A stretch of 64,000 nucleotides of DNA from Pseudorasbora parva. Taxonomy: Eukaryota > Chordata > Actinopteri > Cypriniformes > Gobionidae. Location: the NCBI RefSeq assembly GCF_024679245.1, contig NC_090191.1, positions 36,685,638 through 36,749,637 on the forward strand. The letters run 5' to 3'. The notes under the pieces are model-generated. The model saw nothing but the letters and a program-made list of their open reading frames with translations, did not search any database and was not told where the DNA came from. How positions within the stretch are numbered: the first letter of the stretch is position 1; each line of letters begins with the position of its first letter. Positions 1 through 11,593 of this stretch are shown here, in pieces. Made by a program: the position numbers and the translations under genes.

Positions 1-2330
1 CTCTTAACAAGAATGCAGAATCACTCCTGCATACAAAATACATTTCTGCACTCAGCTAAAGGAAAAGTCATTTAAACCTGTTAGCTTTTAGTGAGCATAT
101 TAAATGTGTCAACTTGTAAGTAAAACGCTGTAAATGCTTACAATATTCATGTTTTTCTATTTGTCAACCAACATTTCATCACAAATTCATGACAAAAGCC
201 TCTCAAATGCCTGCAGTGGGAATGCTCTGTACAACGCATTTATTTTTGAAAAGACATCATCCATTATAGTTCATCATAGGAGATTTGCATCCTACGCTTT
301 CAAAACGAGATAAATATTTTTCCATCATAAATTCTTTAATCTTGTAAGCCATGAAAAAATGAAAGCAAGCTGCTTTCCTGCACAGTAATTTGCGTTTAAA
401 AAACACTAATGGACTTGTATGTCAGTTCGTTTACTGAATAATTAAAACACGCATCATGTGCACAATGCGCAGCCATACATTATTGATCCTTATTTTTTTT
501 CTTCTTTGACTTCCCTCGGTTTTTATTTCAATTAATAAACACTCTGTGGTTGGAATATGCACACTGCACACACGCACATTGCATGTACACACACACGCAT
601 CTCTAAACAGTTTGCAGTGTTTTACATAATGTGCATATATTTGTTTGTTTTTTATTGTATTTTTTTCTATCAATTTTTCAGAAGATCGTAGGCAGAGAAC
701 ATTAGGAATAGCCTTGGATGCTCCAGGTACAGTGAGTAGTGATGTTTATATGGGTGATACTGATTTGATTTATCCTGATCTCATTCATTCCTGTCATTTT
801 CCTCTATATCTCAGATATGCCTTCCCGAAAAGTGGTTCTGAAGGAACGTAACACAAAATTAGTTATCATCTGAAAGGTAGCAAACAAGGACGGTGTCACT
901 ATTACTTGAGTTTGGCTCACTGTGGAATCATAAATGTACACAGTCAGAACGGAGGAAAAAGTCTCACTTTTATAAACACTGGGTTACCAACACACCTAAA
1001 TCCATGGCCATGTGTTGGGATATAGATGCAAAAAGCAGCTTGTTGTATAGATGTAGAGACAGGAGGGTCATTTCTCCGCTGTAAGGTTTTAGAAGAGCTT
1101 TTTGTCTCTGAGACAGTACTGTTGCAATGGAATGGATGCCCCAGTCGTGATTTACCAGCTTAAAGTCTGCATCTCAAGGGCATTTACATTATCAATTAAT
1201 GGAATATTTAAAGGCTTAGCTTATGGAAATGTGGCTGACTGAAATGGCTATCCATACCTCTCAGCAGGGGCTGTAATTACATTTTCAGAACGTTTCAGTA
1301 AGAGGAGGCCAATGGAGGAGAGCTCTCAGTAAGTCACCTGACCAACCCCGAGAAGTCACACTAGAGCTCACAACTGGATAATACTGCCATCACCAGTCCC
1401 AGGTATTTGGAGCACAGCGAATCAGATTCTGTGTGAGCATTTCCCCTATCAGATAGTCCTGGAGCTCTTCTTAGATTGCTTTGTGGAAATAACCACTGTG
1501 AAGAACAAACTTTTGCATTCTTGACATAACCATTGGGAAATTGGTTAACATTACTAAGCTTCAGATGGAAAGGAATCAGAAATCATGTCCATTGTGGTAA
1601 AATTATTGTTAATGTGTTATGATTCAACACATTAAAAATCGATATATCCCGTTCATATAAATAACTATATATGATTACAGTGAGCGGCAGTTCTGTAGGC
1701 GAAATGCTTTGTTTATACCAGAGGTCAAAAGAGAATGGCCGGACTGGTTAAAACTGATGTAAAGGCAACAGTAACTCAAATAACCACTCATTAAGACTTA
1801 AAAAGGCTCACCTTCGAAAGCCCCAAAGGTCGGAATGAGCATTGTTAAATGGTACAGTCTAGCTTATGTAGGATTGTTCTTATTGTCTAGCAACACTGAC
1901 AGATGTTGTTGATGTGTTGTGTGGCAGTAACATTTGTACTGGACTTGTTTGAAACTTAAAAAAACAGGGTTCACAAACTGTTCAAATATGTTCACCATGG
2001 TCATTTCTGTATATAATAAAGAGTATAAACTATATATAATCACATCTTAGTAATATATTTTAACTGCTTTTTAGATATTTGTGTACTTGCATGTAATTCG
2101 TAAATAAATGTTTTTATATATATAAAATCCTGTCGTCACTGGCACGCAATAAATTCTGGGGTAGGCAAGTCCGGGAAGGATCCATATGTTGTTTTCTTGA
2201 TTGTACAGGAAACAAAGGATGCATTTGGAGGCCATATTTGTAGTAGCCTTTGAATTTAATAAAAAAAACGATGGTAGGGTCAGTGTTTGGGCGTAAGCAA
2301 CATGCATGAATCTGTCCTGCATTGTTTTAT
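1..2330. other. No gene recognised; unique sequence
   Basis: The stretch is A+T-rich, apparently unique vertebrate DNA. Open frames are short and resemble no family I know. There is no long microsatellite and no inverted-repeat element that I could see. The only item of note is a 45-base exon-like segment at 682-726, listed separately. It could be intronic or intergenic. Confidence 0.6.
682..726 (+). other. Weak candidate 45-nt exon
   Basis: A T-rich tract ending in CAG at 679-681 precedes 45 bases that are open in one frame (residues DRRQRTLGIALDAP), followed by CAG|GTACAG at 724-732. The length is divisible by three, as for a symmetric cassette exon. A second possible donor (GTGAGT) lies a few bases downstream. 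I do not recognise the peptide, and the frame also stays open past the donor. Pseudo-exons of this quality are common by chance in 64 kb, so this is a lead rather than a call. Confidence 0.12.
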
Positions 2331-2800
2331 CAGTTCAGGCTGCTGCTGGCGGTGTAACGCTTTGGGATTCTCTTCTTGGCACACTTTGGCCCCTTGGTAC
2401 CAGTTGAGCATCTTTAAACACCAAAGCCTACCTGAACCATGAACTAGTATTGTTGCTGAATCATGTCCATTTTCTGATGGCTACTTCCAGCATAGTAGTG
2501 CGTCACTGAGCTCAAATCATCTCAAACTGGTTTCTTGAACATGACAATGATTTCACTGCACTCAAAATGCCTCCACAGTCTCCAGATCTCAAAACAAAAG
2601 AGTATCTTTGAGATGTGGTGGAACGGGAAATTCGCATCATGGATGTGCAGCCGACAAATCTGCAGCTACTGTGTGAAGCCGTCATGTCAATTTGGAACAA
2701 AATCTCTGAGGAATGTTTCCAGCACCTTTTTGAATCTATGACACACAGAATTATGGCAATTCGGAAGGCAAAAGGGGGTTCATTCTGGTATGGCTGACGA
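2331..2800 (+). mobile_element. Tc1-like transposon remnant, 3' half of transposase
   Basis: The segment matches my memory of a common fish Tc1-like element: a 'ttcttggcacactttggcc' stretch near 2371, then the region of the second catalytic Asp, an 'aactggtttcttgaacatga' stretch near 2524, the decayed 'SPDL' proline motif near 2582 and a terminal 'gaaggcaaaagggggt' near 2765. The transposase frame is broken by several stops and small indels, and the Asn-Pro-x-Glu motif has become a Lys-rich sequence, so it cannot be active. The 5' half and both terminal repeats were not found. Its family differs from that of the copies at 18751 and 21356. Confidence 0.75.
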
Positions 2801-2979
2801 TTGTATATCTGACATGAGATGATGGAATAAAGAGGATGGAATAGAGCTAGAGCTTTAAAACTGCATCTCTAGCGTGCACCACACAGCAATGTGTGAACCA
2901 TAAAACCATACCCCGGTAAGCAAATTCAAGAATGGTTCATCACATTGCCATCGGATGTACTTACACCTCATTTAAGGTG

Positions 2980-3480
2980 TGTGCTGTCTGAGATACTAAT
3001 GGCTGGTGTCTATAGAAAACACCAAGCAGAAGCTGTGCAACATATTTAATTTGCCTTGTTTAGTGAGGAAAATCCAGCAAATGTGTTTCTTTTTCTGCTC
3101 CCCAAATGGTCTGGCACTGAGACAAAGACATTGTATTCCTCATGCACAGTTAACCTTTTCATTAAACTACATTGGATAATTATCGCAAGAAGCCCCGGCA
3201 TCCTCTATTGTTGTTTAATTAGCCAGTTAATGTTGTTAGTCTGTGCTGCAAACCATTCATTTGTCTTGCTTAAGGAGCCTCTCTTGCCATAACGGGGAGG
3301 AAATTGAGTTTGTTATTTATTGTGAACAGAGACAAAGTGACGGTTATTAAATTTTAATAAGCTCCAGTTTACACTGCTGAGTTGTTGATGACAGCGAAGG
3401 CTTTATTACAGAATGCCGGCGAGCAATGAACTGGGGTTTGCTCACTGTGATGCGAGGTTCCTATACCTTTTCCACGGAAA
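2980..3480. promoter_or_regulatory. Candidate conserved non-coding segment
   Basis: The segment has mixed composition without repeats and contains clustered AT cores, for example TTTAATTAGCCAGTTAATG near 3214 and TTATTAAATTTTAATAAG near 3343. In fish genomes such blocks often prove to be conserved enhancers near developmental genes. No alignment was possible here, so this rests on appearance only. Confidence 0.22.
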
Positions 3481-4689
3481 TGGGACTTCCTTTCCATTCT
3501 GGATAACGTCAAGTTTATCCTGTGAGAAGGTGAGAAGACATGGTGCGCTATATGTGAAGTTGCAGTCATGTATTGATCCTGGTAATATTCCTTAGCACTT
3601 AACCTTTACACTAGCTGGACGGGATATGAAGTCCCTTATTGAATGTGTACTTTTATGGCTTCCTCTTGTGACGGCCCTAATCGATAGCTTCTGCTTCATT
3701 AGTTAGCAGAGCTCTCAGTTTTCTCTCCTTCAAAGCTGAAATGTATCTACGTATGGCAAAAGGGGGAAACCAGGTGCTTGTTAGACCAGGTGTTCTTTGT
3801 CAGTCCTGTTACTGGCGTACAATAGTAAATCAATATTGGCCTTGTTTGATGCCAGATTTACGATTATATTTAGTATGAATAATAATAAAAAGTTATTTCT
3901 TTAAGTTGGTGCTATTTTGGTATGTATTTTTAGAAAATTAACTTTTAAAACATGCTTTATTTTTTACAGTCATCAACAGACACACAAACTAATTTAATTT
4001 CTACCACAAAAGAAATTAAATTATATTCATAATCTTTATATTATATAGATATAATATAATATATTTATTATCTCGATATTTAAACTTTTTTGGAATAAAA
4101 TGGTCAACTTCTAAGGCTTATTTTATATCTAATATTTAATATCCGACCAAAACAGGTTTAAATGTTTTTACCCCATCACTTTTAGCTAAGTGCCTTAAAA
4201 TAATAATAAAGTGAAATTTACTTTGTCTCATGCATCTCAAGCCTGCTCTTCACTGACACTTCTGTCTCCTTTTTTAAATTATTTTTGGGGGACATTTTTT
4301 TTTTGTGGTGGAAATGACAGTTGAGTGTCAGTTGTAATTTAATTGATTGATCGGTTTTACACAATAAAAGTTGCAAAGGTTTATTTCACAGTTTATATTA
4401 TCAAAGTTTTAACAGTGTTCAAATATGATGGATTGTCATGTTTAAAACACCCACACACACACAAAAAAAACATGGGATTCAAGACATCGCTGGAGCTCTT
4501 GGATAAACAGTTTTATCTTGGAGGTTCTGTACGAGTCTGTTTTTATTTTTATTCCCCTTAGCTTTTTTTTTTTTGGATACACGCGATTAATCACCCTCAA
4601 ACCCGCATCTGTTCCTCTGCACACCTTCACCTGAAATTCTGCAGTCCCCGAATTACATCTATCTTCCCTGTGCAATTGGTTGACACATT
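3481..4689. other. No gene recognised; A+T-rich DNA
   Basis: Very A+T-rich sequence with short poly-A/poly-T runs and palindromic TATA stretches near 4021-4080. No credible open frame, RNA gene or transposon end was seen. Confidence 0.55.
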
Positions 4690-5130
4690 ATCTCATTAAA
4701 ATGTACAAAGAAAACTCCTTCTCTTTATCTGCGATAATCTAATTAGCATGAGGCAGATGGTTTAATAAGCGATATCTGCGCCGTTTAGCCTCCCAGACGC
4801 CCAGGTGGAGAGCCGCGGAGCCTCCTCTGGATGCCTCCTCTCTCCCTGCCTGTGAATGGCTCTCCTGGGCTCATATTATTGCTTCCTCTGCCTGAGGGTA
4901 GCAGCGCTCGTTGCTCTCCAGATATGAATACAGAAGGAGAAGCTGAGGGAATCAAACAAGATGGAACCCTAATTATTTTGCTTATTAACCAAGCCTAACT
5001 AGTTAACAGATGTTCGGAGGTTTGCACGGCAAATTAATGCATTCTTTCCTTTTATTTTTTTTCTTAATTTTCGATTGTTTGTCTCATCTGCGTGGTTATC
5101 CATGATAATGGCATTTGCCTGTGGGTGAAG
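4690..5130. promoter_or_regulatory. Candidate conserved non-coding segment
   Basis: The block combines a G+C-richer centre (about 4780-4920) with homeodomain-type cores on both sides: CTAATTAGCATGAGG near 4739, CCTAATTATTTTGC near 4968 and GCAAATTAATGCATTC near 5030. It lacks repeats and open frames. The pattern resembles vertebrate developmental enhancers, but conservation was not tested. Confidence 0.28.
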
Positions 5131-6480
5131 ATCAATATCATATTATGCAATCAGCCCGTTCTCCTCGCCGTGTGAGTCTATCAGACGTGACTAGGAGGAG
5201 CAGAAGGGCAGAGAGAGCGAGGAAGGCCGTCATTAAGAAGAGGAAAAAGTCCAGTGACCAGATTACATTACAACCCTGTTTTTCCCACTTCTGACAGTTC
5301 TACCAGCTGATAATGAGGCGAAGAACCCACTGCCCAGACATGAACGCTCAGATGAAGTCCGGCCGACAGCCCAGCCGTAGCCACTACATCCCGAATCTAG
5401 GCAAATAGGAGCCGGGCCGGCCTTCGCTTCAGGTCTGAAAGATCCGCTCAATTACCTCCCCAACTTTCAGCTGAGGTCTTCTTACTGACCGGCTGAGGGA
5501 AACCGTAATGAGAGCGGATTTAGAATAAAAAGATGTGCCTATCTACAAAGGCAGAAGGCAGAATTCGGCTCAGATTGATGGCTGGAAATGGTGGGGAGGT
5601 CAAGGCAAAACCGTGAAGCATCACCCCAGTGAAGGATATGGCAGAACGGCCCAGCAGAGCCAGAGTCAAAGGTGGTCCGCTTCCCAGCTCGCCCAAAACT
5701 CGAAATGTGCTCATAAGCAACATAAATGGAGCTTTGCTCCATGCGTCTACACACTGAAAAGACCTTAACGGCCCCCATTAACACGAATCAAAGGGAGGTC
5801 TTTTAGATGGCAGCTGTACAGTTACTCAAAAGCTGAAAGTTACAGGCTAAAGACACGGGAGAAACTGATTTTTTTTCTACCGAAAGGAAGAACTTTTCTT
5901 TATCCTTTACCATTCAGAACAAACTTACCTGAATCTTAGCCTTAAGCCTTTTCACTATATTAATAAATAGTTCTTTTGAAATGGCTTTCAATAATGTGTC
6001 AATAAATAACATGCAAAATTAATAATTCAATTGGCCATTGATTTATTTATTGACATTTAATTATTTTTGAAAGATATGTTGGCAAATAACTGAGCAATGT
6101 TTAAAAGTGCCTCCAATTCTATATTTAAGTTTTTGGTGAAATCCACTTAAAGATGGCTTACAAGTTGTCCAGAAGTTACTGTAACCATTTGTAGTTTAGT
6201 GTTAATGCTTTTAGAGGGGGGAAAAAACTTTTAAATATAGAAAAAAATGAACGCACAACTGAAACAAGTCAACATGTATGCCCTATCACTACCTGGATTA
6301 GTATCCAAAGTTATTGTAATACTAACTTCTCGTTTCTAGATCATTTGCAAATGTGACCTCTGTCCTCATGATCGGAACAGCATGGCAATTAAACGGTCTG
6401 TGAACTAATCAGCCCCAGAAACACTTTCAAAGGAAATTGATTATTTCTAAAAGAAAACATGAAATTAGTCCTGCACTTCT
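5131..6480. other. No gene recognised
   Basis: Unique-looking sequence. Overlapping open frames of 60-80 codons around 5260-5780 occur on both strands and resemble no protein family; they are probably chance frames in a slightly G+C-richer patch. No transposon termini were found. Confidence 0.5.
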
Positions 6481-6489
6481 TGCCTTAGG

Positions 6490-6700
6490 TTAGAGATTAG
6501 AAATCATGCTTATACTATCTAATTCAACCGAGTGCCAGCTCGCTCGGAGAGGAAGGATGCCAGAAGTTAATTACACTCAGCTGTGAATTGAAACAATATC
6601 TAATTGCTCGCTGGATTAATTACCAGCATCTGTGGTGTGCATGCCTAAACAAGAGCCCTCATAAATAACAGCAGGTACATCTACATCTACACAGATGGGA
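6490..6700. promoter_or_regulatory. Candidate conserved non-coding segment
   Basis: A short block with three ATTA/TAAT cores (GTTAATTACACTCAGC near 6565, TCTAATTGCTCGC near 6599 and GGATTAATTACCAGC near 6613) and no repeats. The judgement rests only on composition and motif density. Confidence 0.22.
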
Positions 6701-6929
6701 ATTCTGCAGCCCGGCCCTCAGCTTACTCAGAAAACACGCTACTACTGTACTTGTTGTTAGGCAAGACAAAATCTTTCTAGTTATTTCTAGGCACTTTCTA
6801 GTTATTTACCAATCAAGGTTGTTTATCCTGGTGATCTGAACATAAGTGGTCAGCTGAGACTGAGCCAAGTTAACTCTTGATATGTAATGTAAAAGTCTTA
6901 AACTGTCTTTAATGACCACTTCTGTTTTT

Positions 6930-6953
6930 GTGTGTTTGTGTGTGTGTGTGTGT
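6930..6953. repeat. Short (TG)n microsatellite
   Basis: An interrupted TG repeat lying immediately upstream of the Tc1-like remnant that begins near 6958. Confidence 0.85.
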
Positions 6954-6957
6954 ATCA

Positions 6958-7270
6958 ACAGGGGTCCGAGTAGAAACAAAACTGGTGATGTGATGGCACT
7001 AGGATGCGTTGTGTGACGACTACAGGGCAGAGGAGGGTGATGCTCTGGCTAATGTTCTGCTTTGAAACCCTGAGTCCAGCCGTTCATGTGGACATAAATT
7101 CGACACATGCCACCTACCTCAGGTAAACCCCTTCAATACAATGGTGTTTCCTTGTGGATGTGGCCACTTTTAGCAGGATAATGCATGCATTGTTCAGGAA
7201 TAGTTTGAGGAACATCAGTGGGTTTGCACTGGTTTGGTAGCAGGCAGAGGACCAACAGCATATTAGGCAT
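6958..7270 (+). mobile_element. Heavily decayed Tc1-like remnant
   Basis: The segment aligns by eye with the transposase region of the copy at 21356-21910. It has the 'gatgctctgg..aatgttctgct' stretch (7039-7060), an 'aaaccctgagtccagcc' stretch (7065-7081), 'ccacttttagcaggataatg' (7164-7183) at the second catalytic Asp, and 'caggaatagtttgagga' (7195-7211). Many substitutions and indels destroy the frame. This is the oldest-looking of the three copies of this family in the window. Terminal repeats were not recognised. Confidence 0.65.
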
Positions 7271-7290
7271 GGTTTGGCTCATCAGAGAGT

Positions 7291-7599
7291 GTGTACTTTT
7301 TCAAGTTTGGCTTTTTATGTTGTCCAGATGTCTCGTTCCAGATGTCCACATAAAAACAATGGGGCTATCTTTTTCTAAGGTTATAGTATAGTAGCTTTAG
7401 CATTTAGTTAGTCTATTCTAATTACAATTAGCATTATTTAAGAACTATGGATGCCAACGGGAAGACCCCGCTACATTTTTCTTAGTTTTTTTTTTTTTTT
7501 TTGTCTTCATCTATGTAGGGTCTCGTAGTCAGACAGATCATCCTTTCACTCCCCGTCTGGGCGCCGATCAACCGGCGTGTTTACATACAACACTCTTCA
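7291..7599. other. No gene recognised
   Basis: Unique sequence with a poly-T run near 7484-7502. Nothing else is visible. Confidence 0.5.
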
Positions 7600-8930
7600 G
7601 TTTAAAGGCATTTGCATAGTCAAATCCCTCCTCATATTATAAATGTAATTAAATCTCTTAACACAGAGGCAACCTCCGATGTTTTCGCTGCTGAAGCACT
7701 TTTCCCCCCGCTGTTTTACAATCAATTAAAATGAAGGAGATTCACAGTCATCGCCGTAGCGCTCTGATCAGCATCAACTGCGAGTTTATGATGTGCGCAA
7801 GACAGTCGCAATTAATGCGCGACCGCAGGTGTTCTACGCCCGAGGCCGCCTCGGGAGGATCATATCTAACTTTGTGCGGACCTCAGTCAAAACTAAGACT
7901 TTGCACGCGTCAGGTTTGCATTAAGAATATTAATGCCCATATTAATTTTGTATTGACCTTTCTTGGCCGTCTTCATCCGGCAGTCCAAACAGAGAAAGAG
8001 GCAGTTTTAATTCCCCGGCTTGAAGGCAGAGAGCCTTCGGCTAATGAAAAAAGGCAGTCAAACAGAGCTGCTCACACAACATATTAAAATAGCAAGATCA
8101 ATAGTCCACTCTATGATTATAGCCAAACATTGCCATATTCCCAAACAGCAGGCAGGGAAAAGTACACCCCTTTCTGTTGGATGCCAGCAAATGAAATCAA
8201 TAGCACGACAGGCATTGAAAGTAATGGGTTTTAAATATTTGTGATGTCTCCGGTGAGTGTTTTGTATGGGATGTCTATTTAAGGATACTCTTACTGCAGT
8301 TATGTGCACATTGCACAATTCGCTGTATGTGTGCCGTTCTCAGCAACATTCAAAAAGCCTGTGGCCTTACGATGAAAATATAATAGGATAGTTCTCACAG
8401 ACCCCAAAGTTAATAGTGTCTGATACCAGCTCATTAAATCGATGGCTCTCAAGTGAATGAACACTTCACAAAGTTCATTAATTTATCAGTTTGGAGGATT
8501 CACATACACTGGTGATGTGTTTGGTTGCAAAATAAACTTCAGCCTGCGACAGAGGGGACGAAAGGAGACCCGTTAAGACTTACGCATGTTGTGTTTTTCT
8601 AAAGTCGGATTTCTGTGTAAAGATCACTCAGGAGAAATTACATTTCTGCTTTGATTTAATTAAAGCTAAATATTGGCCAATCGTCAACGGCCGGCCTGGC
8701 GGATGCTTGACACTATAATTATCTCCTGAGGTACTTTGTCTTAAAGGCTGCGCTCGAGCGTGAAACCAATTCCAGCGTTCACTCATCAGGGGCCACGTCG
8801 CTCAGTTCTGTTTGCTTACCGCTTCTTTAAGTCGTTTCTGAATTGCGCCATTGGATCAAGCGGGTCCGCTTTGTGACTCACATTGGCCGGGGAATTAGAG
8901 CCACACTGCTGTTAATGAGGAAAATAATTC
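7600..8930. promoter_or_regulatory. Candidate conserved non-coding region
   Basis: A repeat-free region with several AT-core clusters: CAATCAATTAAAATGAAGG near 7718, TGATTTAATTAAAGC near 8652 and GGGGAATTAGAGCC near 8888. They are interspersed with G+C-richer parts at 7740-7910 and 8690-8900. Open frames of 74-118 codons near 7731-8318 overlap one another on both strands and look non-coding. A cluster of enhancers is plausible, but conservation was not tested. Confidence 0.25.
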
Positions 8931-9202
8931 AGTCTGTTTGGTGGTCTAGTAGGTGGTACTTTTGAGAGTATTATTATTATGAGTGTTTAAAGCATCCTTT
9001 CTAGATTAAACAAACTAAACAAAACCGCATTCACAACCCATTTCACTTTGTCAATTTGATGTATTTGTGATATTCAATGAGGAGAAAAGTCTAGGGCTAC
9101 ACCTCAGAAATTCATTGGGTCATAAAAAGTGGGAATACCGGAATGGAGCCAATTAGTAGGAGTCAGTGAAAAAATAAGCTTGCAGTGACATCAGTCGAAA
9201 TA
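8931..9202. other. No gene recognised
   Basis: A+T-rich spacer up to the inverted-repeat element that starts near 9203. Nothing was recognised in it. Confidence 0.5.
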
Positions 9203-9802
9203 TTAAAGAGTAACTAAAGCCTAGAACAACTTTTTTTTAATTAATGATCTGCAAGACTTGGGCTTTATTAGTGCTGTTCATTGATTCAAGTAAATATTTT
9301 GACATTTGGGTGTAAAGTGTTTTAATTCTACAATATATGGTGTAAAAACGTCTGAGTGCTGCCCTCTTAAGGTTGAACGGTGGCTATTGAAGTTGAATTT
9401 TCCTATTGGACAATTTAGGTCATCGTGACATATGATGGTTTTTCCAACTGCTCACTACCCAAGCCCTTGGCACCTGGAGTTAACGCAGTTTGAGCCACCG
9501 GCTGGAATTGATAAGTCTCTGGCCCTGTGTCTACAGACAATTCACCCTTCTCCACTTCAGGTGAAGGTGAAAATGTCCTTTACTTCAAAAGACCGATCTG
9601 TTGCAAAACTACTGGCATCAGTCATTCTCTATCTTTGCGAATCTGACAGCTGTCAATCAATCCGTCACTACGGGTCTCAGGTGCACGCCCCTCGGATCAT
9701 CCCCTCTGTCTCCAATGAGCTCGGCCCATTTTTCCAGCATTTTTCAAATTTTTCCAGTGGGTGGAGTTAGGCTGTGAACAGGGGATTAGTTGCCCTTTAA
9801 AG
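9203..9802. mobile_element. Non-autonomous DNA transposon, about 600 bp
   Basis: The left end TTAAAGAGTAACTAAAGCC and the inverse of the right end (GGGGATTAGTTGCCCTTTAA, 9781-9800) are imperfect inverted copies of one terminal sequence, roughly TTAAAGRGYAACTAA. The interior contains a 112-codon open frame (9432-9770) without recognisable protein motifs, so it is probably not a transposase. Short AT-ended terminal repeats suggest a cut-and-paste element without its own enzyme. The superfamily is uncertain, and clear target-site duplications were not found. Confidence 0.6.
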
Positions 9803-10120
9803 TTGTTTTGACGGAGAGATGATTTTGATAAATGAATATATATAATCTCTCCTAGTAATTAGACTTTTAAATACTGTTGTTTATACTGTAAATACTGTTA
9901 TTTAGTTATCTATACAGTGCCATTGTAGAAATGCATTACTTGGCCATGATTTGGCCATAATTTATTCATTTAGTAAAAGTCTCTAATAAAAGAGGGGTGG
10001 CCGAGATGAAGCGAATTGTGTTGTGATCTCAAAATGGCGGCCTCGATGAGGTGACCCACTCCTTGTAAAATAAAACCGCTTTTATTTGGCTACTCAGTTA
10101 TTTGGCTTTTATATCCCATG

Positions 10121-10316
10121 CACTGTAAAAAAAAATTCAGGTCTCCAATTAAACATTTTCAAGTGCCTGATCACATCTTAAATTTTCGGTTGGCCGAATT
10201 GAATTTCTTTGAATTAAATTGCATCAATTTACAGAATTTCAATTTGGCCAAATGAAAATGTAAGATGTGATCAGTGACTGGAAAATGTTCAATTGGAGCC
10301 TTTTTTTTTTACAGTG
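10121..10316. mobile_element. Palindromic MITE, about 196 bp
   Basis: The element begins CACTGTAAAAAAAAATTC and ends with the inverted TTTTTTTTTTACAGTG. The two halves are almost completely complementary: 'ccaattaaacattttcaagt' pairs with 'gaaaatgttcaattgg', and 'tgatcacatctta' with 'taagatgtgatca'. It would therefore fold into one long hairpin. CACTGTAAAAA ends are frequent among fish MITEs. There is no coding capacity. Confidence 0.8.
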
Positions 10317-10814
10317 TGAAAATCTTACAAGGAAAAAAAAGTGACTATTCCTTTAAGAAACTACATTTCAGGGTCAACTTTAATTTCAGAAAGACTGAGG
10401 GGCCTGTGATTTGCACTCAGAAGAGTAGACGGATGCAAATGTTAGCAGATGTGGCCTCCCAGACCAGAAGTATTGTATTGCGGTGATGTAACTTGTAGAC
10501 ACTGCAATATGTTGCTTTTGATGGCACAGCAGAGTGTTACGACAAGCCGAGAGTATCCACCCATACGTGTTCTATACTTTTTGTCATTGACTTATCTACT
10601 CCCTCTCTCTTCCCCCCTCATTCCTTCTTTCTTTTCTTGAATTATTCAACAATGTCACAGCAGTGACCTGTCCCTTGTCAGCACTACCTGCAGTACCTGC
10701 AACTCTGAGGCTGTGGTGATGTGAGGTCTGTCTCTCTTCTTTGCTTTCTCTCTCTCTCCTGGCTGTAATTTGTGTCGGTGACAGCAGGTTGACGACTGAG
10801 CGGCAGCATATGTT
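10317..10814. other. No gene recognised
   Basis: Unique sequence with a pyrimidine-rich part near 10597-10640. Overlapping short open frames on both strands carry no known motif. Confidence 0.5.
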
Positions 10815-10838
10815 TGTGTGTGTGTGTGTGTGTGTGTG
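10815..10838. repeat. Short (TG)n microsatellite
   Basis: About twelve TG units. Confidence 0.9.
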
Positions 10839-10879
10839 CGTGCACAAGGCCTCCTAACACACATTTTCTCTCTCTCGCT

Positions 10880-11230
10880 GGCGTGTCACTGTGAGAAGCC
10901 TGGAGGAGACAGGCCGCGGGTTTTTTAACCCGGCGCTCTGCCGTTCACAGCTGCGACTTGTCACATTAGTCAACTCAAATTTTAAGAAAATCAATTCCAA
11001 AGTTTAATTCGCTCGACTCCCATGCCTGTTCTCCCTCCGCACCTTGGCCGCGGCGCCCCCCGCTGCCCCCCCCCAGCACCTCATGAAACAGACTCCCAAG
11101 GGGCACAAGTCATCAATCTTAAATCACGTCCTCAAACCTAATGGCGGGGCTCTGTGCCGGTCCTGCTAAATTGAATTATTAGTGGATTGACAAAAAACTG
11201 CTGGGATTATTTTAGGGACAGGCAGTGAGA
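10880..11230. promoter_or_regulatory. Candidate conserved non-coding segment, G+C-rich centre
   Basis: A G+C-rich patch (about 11020-11100) is flanked by AT cores: AAAATCAATTCCAAAGTTT near 10987 and CTAAATTGAATTATTAGTGG near 11166. No repeat and no convincing open frame was seen. The pattern resembles a developmental enhancer; conservation was not tested. Confidence 0.25.
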
Positions 11231-11593
11231 GGCTTAATGACAGGAAGTGGCGGGGGTGGAGGGAAGGGAGGATGTGGCCAGAGTGAAGTAGGAAGGGAAA
11301 CGATTCAGAAGGGTCTTCGCTTCCTCTCGCAAATCATCATCTTCAGCTGCGGCATGTTCACCTGTGCAAGCTGCCAGTCTTGGGCCCCAAACGCACTTTC
11401 TGTGACTATGCGAACACAGCCGCTTATAGCTACGCAAGCAAGAGTGCATTGCTTTTGCAGTGGAGCACACGTTAGCTTCAGCTGTCCTTATACAGTCAGT
11501 TTTCTCTTTCAGGTCAACTGCTGCCATGGTGAACAACTGGTTTGAAGATACTTTAATCCTGTAAAGCCTACTGTATCATTTGATATGCACATA
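11231..11593. other. No gene recognised
   Basis: Two mutually overlapping open frames of about 100 codons, one on each strand (11225-11545 and 11234-11536), show no family motif. Mirror frames of this kind are expected by chance in a region poor in TA-containing codons. Confidence 0.45.

Noticed and set aside
9432..9770. 112-codon plus-strand frame
   Set aside because: It lies inside a non-autonomous inverted-repeat element and has no transposase motif.
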